NCBI GenBank assembly: GCA_041650635.1
Contig: JBAZKV010000030.1
Coordinates: forward strand, 1-17,270
Direction of reading: 5' to 3'
Source: Candidatus Margulisiibacteriota bacterium
GTDB lineage: Bacteria > Margulisbacteria > WOR-1 > JAKLHX01 > JBAZKV01
Length of the DNA: 17,270 nt
Below the pieces are notes generated by a model. The model was not told the DNA's origin and searched no databases. It saw nothing but the letters and a program-made list of their open reading frames with translations. Positions 6,384 to 12,887 of this stretch are shown in pieces; position 1 is the first letter of the stretch; each line of letters starts with the position of its first letter. Position numbers and translations under genes: made by a program.

Positions 6384-6412
6384 ATAGTAGACGAATAGTA
6401 GACGATTGTCAA
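6384..6412 (-). promoter_or_regulatory. Fic promoter overlaid by 11-bp tandem repeats (likely operator)
   Basis: On the minus strand a perfect -35 TTGACA (6412-6407), a 17-bp spacer and a -10 TACTAT (6389-6384) precede the fic ATG by about 24 nt from the expected start. Across the spacer and -10 run two exact copies of CGTCTACTATT and a third partial one (TGTCTATGCC), with an 11-bp period, about one helical turn. Sites in this place would let a bound protein block transcription. The Fic winged helix is an obvious candidate. Confidence 0.6.
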
Positions 6413-6489
6413 TTGCCCCCCCCTCTCGATCAAACCCCGCCTCGGCAGCGGAGCCGGGCGATGCAGATGGCAGTGTCGCTGGCGGGATC

Positions 6490-7500
6490 TTATTTTATCC
6501 CTTTGATCTGTTTTACGGTCTTTACCATTTTGCCGAACCGTTTGTCCTTTTGCCTCTTTTCCAGTCCCGACATGGCATAGTGTGCCGATTCTTTCTTTAG
6601 CTTGATATAGTTTGAATACTGCTCTTGACTTAATTGCCCTTCCTTAAGAGCAGACAAGACCGCGCAGCCTGCTTCATGTTGATGGGTGCAATCGGTAAAT
6701 TTGCAGGCGGGCGCCAGCTCCGCTATCTCGCTAAAGACATCAGAAACCGCCTGCAAAGAATCTCCGACGCCAACCTCCCTCATGCCCGGATTATCTATCA
6801 CCATACTGCCGTCCTTTAAGGCGAACAATTCGCGGTGAGTAGTGGTGTGCTTACCCTTTTTTGTGGATGCGCTGATCTCTATCGTCTTAAGGACCTCTTT
6901 TCCCAGCAATTTGTTGATGAGAGAGGATTTGCCCACTCCCGAAGAGCCTACAAAACAATGCAGCTCCCCTTTTTTGAGAGCTTTAAGCAGGCCGTCTATT
7001 CCGTCTTTAGCTTCAGCGCTGGCCGCTACAACATCTATGTTTTGAAATCTATCTTTGATAAGGGAGATCTTTTCTTCCAGCTCTACTTTTGATATCAGGT
7101 CCGTCTTGTTCAGAACGATCAAAGGTTTGATGCCTCCCGCTTTAACGATAGTAAAATACCTCTCGAACCGGTTCAGATTAAAATCACGGTCAAGAGCCTG
7201 AACAATAAAGGCAGTGTCAACATTTGCCGCTATCGGCTGGAATTGGTCTTTTCCCGCGGCTTTTCTCTTTAAGAGGCTTTTTCTGGGCAAGATACCCTGG
7301 ATTACCGCGTTATCATCTCCAAGCTCTATAATATCCACCAGATCCCCCACCACCGGAAAGTCAAGCTGCGACAGAGCCGCGTAAATGATCTTGCCCGTTA
7401 CCTCGGCCCATAATTCCTTCTCATTAAACAAGACCCTGTATCTGCCGCGGTATTGGGCAATAACTCTGGCTGTTTTTGTTTTGGCCGTATTTTGCTGCAT
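6490..7500 (-). CDS. rsgA: Ribosome small subunit-dependent GTPase RsgA
   Basis: 336 residues. A circularly permuted GTPase that checks late 30S subunit maturation. Domains run in order: an OB-fold (about 10-75), the GTPase with the G4 motif NKTD (131-134) ahead of the P-loop GSSGVGKS (185-192), then G3 DNPGMREVG (236-244), and a zinc knuckle C266KFTDC271TH273QHEAGC279 followed by a helical tail. The switch segment KKGKHTTTHRE is the usual one. Every hallmark residue is present and the length is normal. It lies downstream of no same-strand gene, divergent from the outer-membrane protein at 7589. Its ATG follows an extended -10 box by 10 nt with no Shine-Dalgarno, so the transcript is probably leaderless or nearly so. 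Confidence 0.97.
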   Translation of the reverse strand: MQQNTAKTKTARVIAQYRGRYRVLFNEKELWAEVTGKIIYAALSQLDFPVVGDLVDIIELGDDNAVIQGILPRKSLLKRKAAGKDQFQPIAANVDTAFIVQALDRDFNLNRFERYFTIVKAGGIKPLIVLNKTDLISKVELEEKISLIKDRFQNIDVVAASAEAKDGIDGLLKALKKGELHCFVGSSGVGKSSLINKLLGKEVLKTIEISASTKKGKHTTTHRELFALKDGSMVIDNPGMREVGVGDSLQAVSDVFSEIAELAPACKFTDCTHQHEAGCAVLSALKEGQLSQEQYSNYIKLKKESAHYAMSGLEKRQKDKRFGKMVKTVKQIKGIK

Positions 7501-7510
7501 TGTTCTTAAG

Positions 7511-7519
7511 ATTATATCA
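7511..7519 (-). promoter_or_regulatory. Extended -10 promoter of rsgA
   Basis: The minus strand reads TGATATAAT (7519-7511), a perfect TATAAT with the TGN extension. The expected start falls about 3-4 nt before the ATG at 7500. No recognisable -35 is needed for an extended -10 and none is clear. Confidence 0.5.
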
Positions 7520-7554
7520 GAAGGGCCGGAGAGCGCGCAGCCTTAAAAAAAACA

Positions 7555-7582
7555 TTGACAAACAATACTCACATGCTAATAT
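7555..7582 (+). promoter_or_regulatory. Sigma70-like promoter of the outer-membrane protein gene (leaderless)
   Basis: A perfect -35 TTGACA (7555-7560), a 16-bp spacer and a -10 TAATAT (7577-7582). The expected transcription start coincides with the A of the ATG at 7589. The only purine run (GAGG) is two bases from the start codon, too close to serve as a ribosome site. Confidence 0.6.
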
Positions 7583-7588
7583 GAGGCC

Positions 7589-8566
7589 ATGAAAAAATCA
7601 TTATCGGTTTTGTCCGCTGTTTTTGTGATGACCGTGATGCTGTATGGAGCCTCGCTTGCGTGCTGGGGCTACCGGCCCATGGGTATGGGCGGTACATTTG
7701 TTGCCGTGGCCGATGATGCGAACTGCGCTTATTGGAACAGGGCGGGAGTAGCCCAGCTGGATAATTGGGAAAAAGGAGAGAACCAGATCGTTTTGACCAC
7801 CAGGTTCCTTGACAATGAAGGGTTTTTTAAAAGGGAGCCCAGGGTAGGCAATTCATATTATGACACCGTCAATTTTGCCCATAAGGTAGACGATAACTTT
7901 GGGTGGACCTTTGCCGGGGAATGGAGCGGCGGAGGGGCCGTAGCGCTTTCACCCAGCATAGGGTTCAGGCTTCCCTGGAACGACAAGATGTCCCTGGGGA
8001 TAGGCTACTTTTACTACAAGAACGAAGATTACGGGACCCCGTTCGGGACCAGAGTGCCGCTTGATACGGTACAGAACCAGGTCCATCTGGACTATCTGTG
8101 GAGGATACGCCCGGAATGGTCATTTGGCATCCATTGCGAAAATTTTTGGCTCCTGACGGGGAATACAACTTCGCCCGACATCCCGGGATGGAGGCAGGAC
8201 TTTAGCAACTCTTTTGGCGACGGCGTAAATGTGCGGCCCTCTATAGCCTGGATGCCCGACGGCGGCTTAAAAGGCCTGGTGGTAAACGCGGGCGTCTATG
8301 ACGCGTTCAGAAGCTATGGAGATCCTCTTTATTCGGCCGGATTTGAATATACTCCGCAGGGCAAAGAAGAGAGTTTTTGGACCAAAAGCTCGTTCCGCGC
8401 CGGAGTATATAATTACAGGCCTAACCCGGACGGCGCCGTAACAGTGGGCTACAGCTATAAAGTGGGAGAGACCCTTGATATAGGTTATTACAGTTTCCTT
8501 TGGCTTTCTGCAGATAAATTCGCGGCAAATTCCGATCATAATATAGGCGTGGCCTACAAGTTCTGA
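7589..8566 (+). CDS. Outer-membrane beta-barrel protein, UPF0164/FadL-like
   Basis: 325 residues. An N-terminal signal peptide (MKKSLSVLSAVFVMTVMLYGASLA, cut near residue 24) is followed by RPMGMGGTFVAVADDANCAYWNRAGVAQL, the N-terminal signature of the UPF0164 / OmpP1-FadL / PorV group (GMGGAFVAVADDANAxYWNPAGL). The rest alternates aromatic and polar residues as in transmembrane beta-strands, and the chain ends IGVAYKF with a C-terminal Phe, the usual barrel-assembly signal. The residue after the predicted cleavage site is Cys, but the context SLAC is a poor lipobox, so ordinary signal peptidase processing is more likely. It may be a channel for hydrophobic compounds or a structural barrel; the ligand is unknown. 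It is a single-gene unit convergent with the LamB-type porin. Confidence 0.82.
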   Translation: MKKSLSVLSAVFVMTVMLYGASLACWGYRPMGMGGTFVAVADDANCAYWNRAGVAQLDNWEKGENQIVLTTRFLDNEGFFKREPRVGNSYYDTVNFAHKVDDNFGWTFAGEWSGGGAVALSPSIGFRLPWNDKMSLGIGYFYYKNEDYGTPFGTRVPLDTVQNQVHLDYLWRIRPEWSFGIHCENFWLLTGNTTSPDIPGWRQDFSNSFGDGVNVRPSIAWMPDGGLKGLVVNAGVYDAFRSYGDPLYSAGFEYTPQGKEESFWTKSSFRAGVYNYRPNPDGAVTVGYSYKVGETLDIGYYSFLWLSADKFAANSDHNIGVAYKF

Positions 8567-8610
8567 TCAATATTTGAATTCACGCCCCGGCCTCATTTTC
8601 CGGCGGTGCT

Positions 8611-9933
8611 TTACCACCAGTGCTCGCACTGCAACCCGGCGTTAAGCCCGTGGCTCTTATCATTAAAAGCAGGCCCGCCTATGCCCTGATTTACAAAGCC
8701 GTTGCCCCAGGCAGCATAAGTCGCGAACAGCCTAAAGCGCGGATGGGCAGCAAATTCCGGGCTTGGCGCAAGCCTAAGAGAAGCCGTCATCTTGAACAAA
8801 CTGGTGTCATAGTTGTTTGACGGATCATACACATAGTCTATGCCCGGCTCAAGTTCCAGCGCCAGGTTTTTTGACAGCCCTATCACCGGCCTTATGCCAA
8901 AACTGGCCCAGTTCTTGTCGGCAGAGGTATCGTTGTCTCGCCTCCAGACCTGCAGCACTTCAACCACCTGGTAAGAGAGGACATCATTTATCTTTTTGTT
9001 CATCATGTTGGTAAAGCGCACCGTCCAGATTCCGTTCTCGGCTCCCGTTGGAGGAATTGCGGCAGCGGCCGACAGCGAGGTGTTTATGCCTCTGCCGTAC
9101 TGAAGGGACATCTGGTTGCCGTTCTTTTCGTCCCCGGCATTCAGCATGACGCCAAGGTCAATTCCGGTAAGAGTTGGATAAACACTGGTCCCCGAGGTCC
9201 CGCCGGCCATGTTTCCCCCGTTTATCCACACCGCTGCCTTATTCCTGCCCTTTCCGATATCTTTGAGCATCAGATGAAGGTTGCTCTTAAGATACCTTCC
9301 GTTGTCCGTTTGCAGCGTCAGATCATTGGCCGAGTAACCAATGTAGGCGATATTGAATTTGCCGATGCCCGCCTCAACATCCTCAAAGCCGCCGCCGTAG
9401 CCGCTCATGTCCGACCACCAAAAATCATTTATCTCCAGCTGCGGAAGGCGGTAAAATCTTTGTCCCGCCCACACCTTGGCATTGGGCATGCCTTCTATAA
9501 AATTGTCCATCGTGCCAAAGGCCTCTCTCAGGCAGACCTTGTCAAACACTATCGTGCCGATGGAACTGGGAGAAGGCGGCCCGCTTATGTAGTTGTCCTC
9601 GGTCTGGTTCTGCTGGGTCTTGTAGGCAAGGCGCACCTGGAGTTTTGTCCTGACATCCTTTGGCCCCGTGTGCGCCCCGGTGTTCGTAAAGACCGTTTCA
9701 AGATAGGTCTCCTGTTCGTTGCCCAGCCTGTACTTGGAAAGAGCTCCCGGGGCCTGAAAAGCCTGCATTTTGCCACCGTAGAGGTTGGAGCCGCTGCCGC
9801 TCCTCATATAGCCTTCAAAACCAAAGGCGCCGTTCGAGATGCTCTTTAAGATAGCAGTGTCTGCTCCGGCATACTGCGCCAGAAAAAATAATGCCGCGGC
9901 CAGAAAAATGCCGGCTCTCCGTTTTATTCTCAT
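8611..9933 (-). CDS. lamB: LamB-type maltoporin / carbohydrate-selective porin
   Basis: 440 residues from the ATG at 9933, close to the 446 of E. coli LamB. The signal peptide is MRIKRRAGIFLAAALFFLAQYAGA. The mature protein has FEGYMRSGSGSN (from about residue 39), then FQAPGALSKYRLGNEQETYLE and WAGQRFYRLPQLEINDFWW with SDMSGYGGGFEDV, each lining up with LamB landmarks (GYARSGIGS, SKYRLGNECETYAE, WAGKRFY...DISGPGAG). The chain ends in Trp-Trp, fitting a LamB barrel end. It should form an 18-stranded trimeric sugar channel in the outer membrane. The frame extends 14 codons further to 9975, but AAGGAGG at 9950-9944 fixes the start at 9933. No maltose transporter or amylase genes are in view, so the sugar is unknown. 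Confidence 0.88.
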   Translation of the reverse strand: MRIKRRAGIFLAAALFFLAQYAGADTAILKSISNGAFGFEGYMRSGSGSNLYGGKMQAFQAPGALSKYRLGNEQETYLETVFTNTGAHTGPKDVRTKLQVRLAYKTQQNQTEDNYISGPPSPSSIGTIVFDKVCLREAFGTMDNFIEGMPNAKVWAGQRFYRLPQLEINDFWWSDMSGYGGGFEDVEAGIGKFNIAYIGYSANDLTLQTDNGRYLKSNLHLMLKDIGKGRNKAAVWINGGNMAGGTSGTSVYPTLTGIDLGVMLNAGDEKNGNQMSLQYGRGINTSLSAAAAIPPTGAENGIWTVRFTNMMNKKINDVLSYQVVEVLQVWRRDNDTSADKNWASFGIRPVIGLSKNLALELEPGIDYVYDPSNNYDTSLFKMTASLRLAPSPEFAAHPRFRLFATYAAWGNGFVNQGIGGPAFNDKSHGLNAGLQCEHWW

Positions 9934-10002
9934 CAGAACTCCCCCTCCTTTTTGCCCCCGTTTTCCATTAAGCACTATATATTGGACCTAATGATAGACA
10001 AG

Positions 10003-10029
10003 ATTATAGACAGAAGTGATATTTGTCAA
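10003..10029 (-). promoter_or_regulatory. Promoter of the LamB-type porin
   Basis: On the minus strand -35 TTGACA (10029-10024) and -10 TATAAT (10008-10003) are both perfect, but the spacer is only 15 bp, which usually weakens activity and suggests help from an activator. The motif GTCTATaAT overlaps the -10 and is repeated 12 bp downstream as GTCTATcAT (10011-10006 and 9999-9994). The -35 overlaps the stop codon of the alpha/beta hydrolase gene. Confidence 0.5.
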
Positions 10030-10847
10030 GGAGTTTTAGGACTTGTAGCAACCGATCCTAAGATAAACCCGGTCACCTCCCTTACAAACTCTTTCGGCCT
10101 CTCAATATGCAGAGCATGCCCTGCCCCGTCCAAAACTGAAAACCTGCTCCCCAGAATGAGTCTTGCAAGTGCTTCCGCTTCCTGCGGGGTTATAAGAGCA
10201 TCCTGAGCTCCTGCAAGCACCAGAGTATTTGATTTTATGGAAGCAGCAGCATTTTTTCCGGCAAAAGAAGCTATCGCACCTATCTGCCCGGCAAAACCTT
10301 TGGCCGTCTGCAAATAAGGATATTCCGAGGCCGCTTTAACAAAAGATTCTATAAAAGATGTGCCGCTTACCGTTTTAGGCGAGAACAGCCACGGGACCCA
10401 GCCGCGGACTATGGCTTCGCTGCTGCTCCCTTTTTCAAGCTCATTGAGGAATCCCTTATACAGCTCGTTGTTCCTTTTTGAAGAAACAAATGAAGTGTCC
10501 TCGAGGATCAGTCTGTCAACCCTTTCCGGATACTGCGCTGCCAAAACCTGCCCGATGTATCCTCCCATGGAATGTCCCAGCACATGGCATTTCTCTATCT
10601 TCAGCGTGTCGAGAAGTTTTATGCAGTCGACGGCCATGTCCTCTATCGTGTAAGGTTCTTCCGGCTTGCTGCTCCTTCCGCTGCCGCGGTTGTCAAATAT
10701 CACTGTTGTAAAATTTGAGGAAAGGTCTTTTATTACGCCTCCCCAGCTTGAGGAGTCGGAGGCAAGACCGGCAATAAGCAAGAGAGGTTCGCCTTTTCCG
10801 CAAACCTCATAATACATTTTCATGTTCCCGAGCTTGATATCCGCCAT
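10026..10847 (-). CDS. Alpha/beta hydrolase
   Basis: 273 residues from the ATG at 10847. The catalytic triad is clear: Ser93 in GHSMGG, Asp216 in AGAQDALITP and His244 in GAGHALHIERP. The strand FDNRGSGRSSKP is also typical of the esterase/lactonase/C-C hydrolase group (3-oxoadipate enol-lactonase, BioH-like and similar enzymes). The segment between about 125 and 185 is the variable lid. No signal peptide, so probably cytoplasmic. The frame runs 13 codons further to 10886, but GGAAGGA 4-5 nt before 10847 fixes that start. The true substrate cannot be told. It is a single-gene unit, divergent from mscL. Confidence 0.9.
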   Translation of the reverse strand: MADIKLGNMKMYYEVCGKGEPLLLIAGLASDSSSWGGVIKDLSSNFTTVIFDNRGSGRSSKPEEPYTIEDMAVDCIKLLDTLKIEKCHVLGHSMGGYIGQVLAAQYPERVDRLILEDTSFVSSKRNNELYKGFLNELEKGSSSEAIVRGWVPWLFSPKTVSGTSFIESFVKAASEYPYLQTAKGFAGQIGAIASFAGKNAAASIKSNTLVLAGAQDALITPQEAEALARLILGSRFSVLDGAGHALHIERPKEFVREVTGFILGSVATSPKTP

Positions 10848-10876
10848 AACATCCTTCCCATAGCTTTTTGTTGACA

Positions 10877-10885
10877 ATTCTATCA
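10877..10885 (-). promoter_or_regulatory. Extended -10 promoter of the alpha/beta hydrolase
   Basis: The minus strand reads TGATAGAAT (10885-10877), an extended -10 with 5 of 6 TATAAT matches, very like the TGATATAAT before rsgA. Transcription would start near 10870, leaving about 23 nt of leader with the GGAAGGA ribosome site. No good -35 is present. Confidence 0.4.
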
Positions 10886-10913
10886 CAGGGCCTTAAGAAG
10901 TGAGGGAATCGTA

Positions 10914-10942
10914 TTGAAGAATTGGAAAATAACATGTAAGAT
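10914..10942 (+). promoter_or_regulatory. Possible promoter of mscL
   Basis: A -35-like TTGAAG (10914-10919), a 17-bp spacer and a -10-like TAAGAT (10937-10942), both with four of six consensus bases. This would give a leader of about 30 nt with the AAGGAGG ribosome site before the ATG at 10980. Confidence 0.35.
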
Positions 10943-10979
10943 TGTCTCTTGGCAGTTCAATACATAAAAGGAGGGCGTC

Positions 10980-11285
10980 ATGAAAGGCTTTCTGGACTTT
11001 ATTAGGGAGCAGGGGGTTGTGGGGCTGGCGGTCGGGTTCATTCTGGGCGGGGCGGTTTCCAAGCTGGTAACGGCGATAATCACGGACATTATCAATCCAA
11101 TACTTGGGCTTGCGCTTGGAATGACAGCCGGGCTCAAAGAGGCATCCCTTGACATTGGTTCTGCCAGGATCCTCTACGGCGACCTTATCAGCGTGTTCAT
11201 AGACTTCACGGTGATAGCCTTTGTGGTCTACTTTGGGGTAAAACTCCTCAAATTTGACAAACTCGACAAAAAGAAAGACGCCTGA
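10980..11285 (+). CDS. mscL: Large-conductance mechanosensitive channel MscL (short form)
   Basis: 101 residues. A homopentameric inner-membrane valve that opens under extreme membrane tension and releases solutes on osmotic downshock. The N-terminal amphipathic helix (MKGFLDFIREQGVV) leads into TM1, GLAVGFILGGAVSKLVTAIITDIINPILG, which keeps the small-residue pore constriction and the conserved TDIINP(I)LG turn. After a short periplasmic loop (about 47-65), TM2 is about 66-90 (DLISVFIDFTVIAFVVYFGVKLL). The chain stops at FDKLDKKKDA, so the C-terminal cytoplasmic helical bundle of the 136-residue E. coli protein is almost absent. AAGGAGG precedes the ATG. Probably a single-gene unit. Confidence 0.95.
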   Translation: MKGFLDFIREQGVVGLAVGFILGGAVSKLVTAIITDIINPILGLALGMTAGLKEASLDIGSARILYGDLISVFIDFTVIAFVVYFGVKLLKFDKLDKKKDA

Positions 11286-11309
11286 ATTTAAGCGCCGGGA
11301 TAAAATTTC

Positions 11310-11337
11310 TTGCAATAATCCCCTCCTTTGTTATAAT
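11310..11337 (+). promoter_or_regulatory. Sigma70-like promoter of the exporter operon
   Basis: -35 TTGCAA (11310-11315), a 16-bp spacer and a perfect -10 TATAAT (11332-11337). The start would be near 11344, about 45 nt before the ATG at 11389 and at the edge of the palindrome described next. Confidence 0.65.
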
Positions 11338-11345
11338 AATGGCAA

Positions 11346-11366
11346 AGTGAAAGTTTTTGTTTCACT
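11346..11366 (+). promoter_or_regulatory. Palindromic operator (or leader hairpin) of the exporter operon
   Basis: AGTGAAA (11346-11352) and TTTCACT (11360-11366) are perfect inverted halves separated by GTTTTTG. The palindrome lies at about +2 to +22 relative to the predicted start, where a TetR-type repressor would block transcription. E. coli ybhGFSR-type exporters are controlled by such a repressor (CecR). No regulator gene is in the window. The same sequence would fold as a weak, AT-rich hairpin in the mRNA, but it lacks a T tail, so it is not a good terminator. Confidence 0.5.
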
Positions 11367-11388
11367 CTAAACCAAGGAGGGGCTTTGC

Positions 11389-12174
11389 ATGAACAAAAAG
11401 TTATTGATCGGGGTCATCCTGCTTGCGGCCGTTATCGCTGCCGGATATTTTGCGTTCTTTGCCCAGAGGTACATGAAAAGCGGCATCTACGGCAGCGGCA
11501 CTATAGAGGTGACCGAAGTCGTTGTAAGCAGCAAGGTGACCGGGCGCATAATACAGTTGAATATCGACGAGGGCTCGGATGTTGCCTCAAATGAGGTCCT
11601 GGCAGAGGTGGAAAAGCAGGATTATCAGGCCTCCCTTGACAGCGCCAAGGCCAAATACGCTCTTGCAAAAAGCGAGTACCAGCGCAACAAAAGCGCCTAT
11701 GCCGACAATTCGATAAGCGCCGACCAGCTTGACACAGCAAGGCACAATTTTGAGGCCGCTTCCGCCGCGCTTACCCTGGCCCAGAACCAGCTCTCCTATA
11801 CCACCATAACCGCCCCCGTCAAAGGCTCCATCCTGTCCAAGGCTGTAGAAACCGGTGAACTTGTGGTACCGGGCTCTCCTATTGCCACAATGGCCAATCT
11901 TGACGAGGTTAAACTGTATCTATATGTAGGCGAAAAGGTCGTGGGCAAACTTAAGCTGGGAATGCCGGTTGAAGTGACCGTTGATTCCCTGCCAAGAAAG
12001 AAATTCACGGGAAAAGTCTCCTACATCTCCAACAAGGAAGAATTTACTCCCAAGCCCATCCAGACCCAGGAAGAGCGCACGACATATGTATATAAGATAA
12101 AAGTCTTGATCCCCAATGGCGACCATGACCTTAAGCCCGGCATGCCTGCCGACGGCAAGTTCATATGCAACTAG
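11389..12174 (+). CDS. HlyD-family periplasmic adaptor (membrane fusion protein), YbhG-like
   Basis: 261 residues. It would link the inner-membrane ABC permeases to the TolC-type channel in the periplasm. The N-terminus is a signal-anchor segment (LLIGVILLAAVIAAGYFAFF, about 5-24). A first lipoyl half (VSSKVTGRIIQLNIDEGSDV) is followed by an alpha-hairpin (about 80-135, DSAKAKYALAKSEYQ...AALTLAQNQL), then the second lipoyl half (ITAPVKGSILSKAVETGELV) and a beta-barrel domain. The hairpin is short and the protein is smaller than E. coli YbhG (332 residues). The ribosome site AAGGAGG stands 9 nt before the ATG. It is the first gene of the operon and overlaps the next by 10 bp. Confidence 0.92.
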   Translation: MNKKLLIGVILLAAVIAAGYFAFFAQRYMKSGIYGSGTIEVTEVVVSSKVTGRIIQLNIDEGSDVASNEVLAEVEKQDYQASLDSAKAKYALAKSEYQRNKSAYADNSISADQLDTARHNFEAASAALTLAQNQLSYTTITAPVKGSILSKAVETGELVVPGSPIATMANLDEVKLYLYVGEKVVGKLKLGMPVEVTVDSLPRKKFTGKVSYISNKEEFTPKPIQTQEERTTYVYKIKVLIPNGDHDLKPGMPADGKFICN

Positions 12175-12887
12175 CGATCGAGACAAAAAAGCTTACCAAA
12201 AAGTTCGGGGACAACATCGCGGTCAACGAACTCGACCTTGAGATACGCAAAGGCGAGATCTTTGGCCTGGTGGGCCCCGACGGGGCCGGCAAAAGCACCA
12301 CGATGAGGCTTATCTCCACCGCCATGACCCCAACCTCCGGAAAAGCCGTGGTCCTGGGGTTTGACACCTCGGAAAAGGAAGAAGAAATAAGGGAAAGGGT
12401 CGGCTACATGCCCCAGAGGTTCGCCCTTTACGGGGAACTTACCGTTGACGAGAACATCAACTTTTTTGCCGAGATCTACGGAGTGCCAAAGGCAGAGCTG
12501 GAAACGAAGAAAAAAGAACTGCTGGAATTTACCGGTATGTCCAAGTTCGCCGCGCGCAGGGGGCGCAACCTTTCCGGCGGGATGCAGAAAAAACTCGCCC
12601 TTGCCTGCAACCTGATCCACAAGCCGGAAATTATCATGCTGGACGAGCCCACGCTTGGAGTAGACCCTATCTCCAGAAGAGAATTCTGGAGAATACTCTA
12701 CGGCCTTACGGATGTGACAATAGTTGTAACTACCCCCTACATGGACGAGGCCGAAAGATGCAGCCGTATCGCGCTTATCAGGGGCGGAAAGCTGCTTAAA
12801 TGCGACACCCCCGACGAGATAAAGAAGCACTACGGCACCAAGAGCCTGGAAGAAGCCTTTATCAAGGCCGTTGAGGAGACCGCATGA
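12165..12887 (+). CDS. ABC transporter ATPase, first subunit (YbhF N-terminal-half type)
   Basis: 240 residues, one nucleotide-binding domain. Walker A GPDGAGKST (37-45), Q-loop Gln84 (GYMPQ), signature LSGGMQ (136-141), Walker B IIMLDE (156-161) and D-loop GVDP are intact. The switch (H-loop) His is replaced by Pro191 in VTTPYMDEAERC, so this subunit cannot complete a normal hydrolysis site on its own. It overlaps the adaptor gene by 10 bp and the second ATPase by 4 bp (ATGA). In E. coli YbhF the two ATPase domains are fused in one chain; here they are separate genes. It probably forms a heterodimer with the product of 12884-13834. Confidence 0.95.
   Translation: MQLAIETKKLTKKFGDNIAVNELDLEIRKGEIFGLVGPDGAGKSTTMRLISTAMTPTSGKAVVLGFDTSEKEEEIRERVGYMPQRFALYGELTVDENINFFAEIYGVPKAELETKKKELLEFTGMSKFAARRGRNLSGGMQKKLALACNLIHKPEIIMLDEPTLGVDPISRREFWRILYGLTDVTIVVTTPYMDEAERCSRIALIRGGKLLKCDTPDEIKKHYGTKSLEEAFIKAVEETA

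Noticed and set aside
6381..6412. Tandem AATAGTAGACG units as a CRISPR-like array
   Set aside because: Units are 11 bp and contiguous, with no spacers and no cas genes; they fit an operator over the fic promoter.
6430..6489. GC-rich dyad after rsgA (GATCCCGCC...GGCGGG, with CGGC/GCCG inside) as a terminator
   Set aside because: Arms are far apart and there is no T run, so it does not qualify; it also shares about 17 of 20 bases with 5189-5209, which may be chance or a minor repeat.
8567..8610. Bidirectional terminator between the convergent outer-membrane protein and porin genes
   Set aside because: GC-rich halves (GCCCCGG and CCGGCGG) pair poorly and no T tail follows on either strand.
9274..9849. 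A 191-codon plus-strand open frame
   Set aside because: It lies wholly within the LamB-type porin gene on the other strand, has no ribosome site and encodes a low-complexity, basic protein; it is a shadow of the porin.
10893..11315. A 140-codon minus-strand open frame
   Set aside because: Antisense to mscL and its upstream region; no motifs, and mscL has strong family and ribosome-site support.
12171..12830. A 219-codon minus-strand open frame
   Set aside because: Antisense to the first ABC ATPase, whose motifs are unmistakable; the protein is Gly/His/Phe-rich with no domain.
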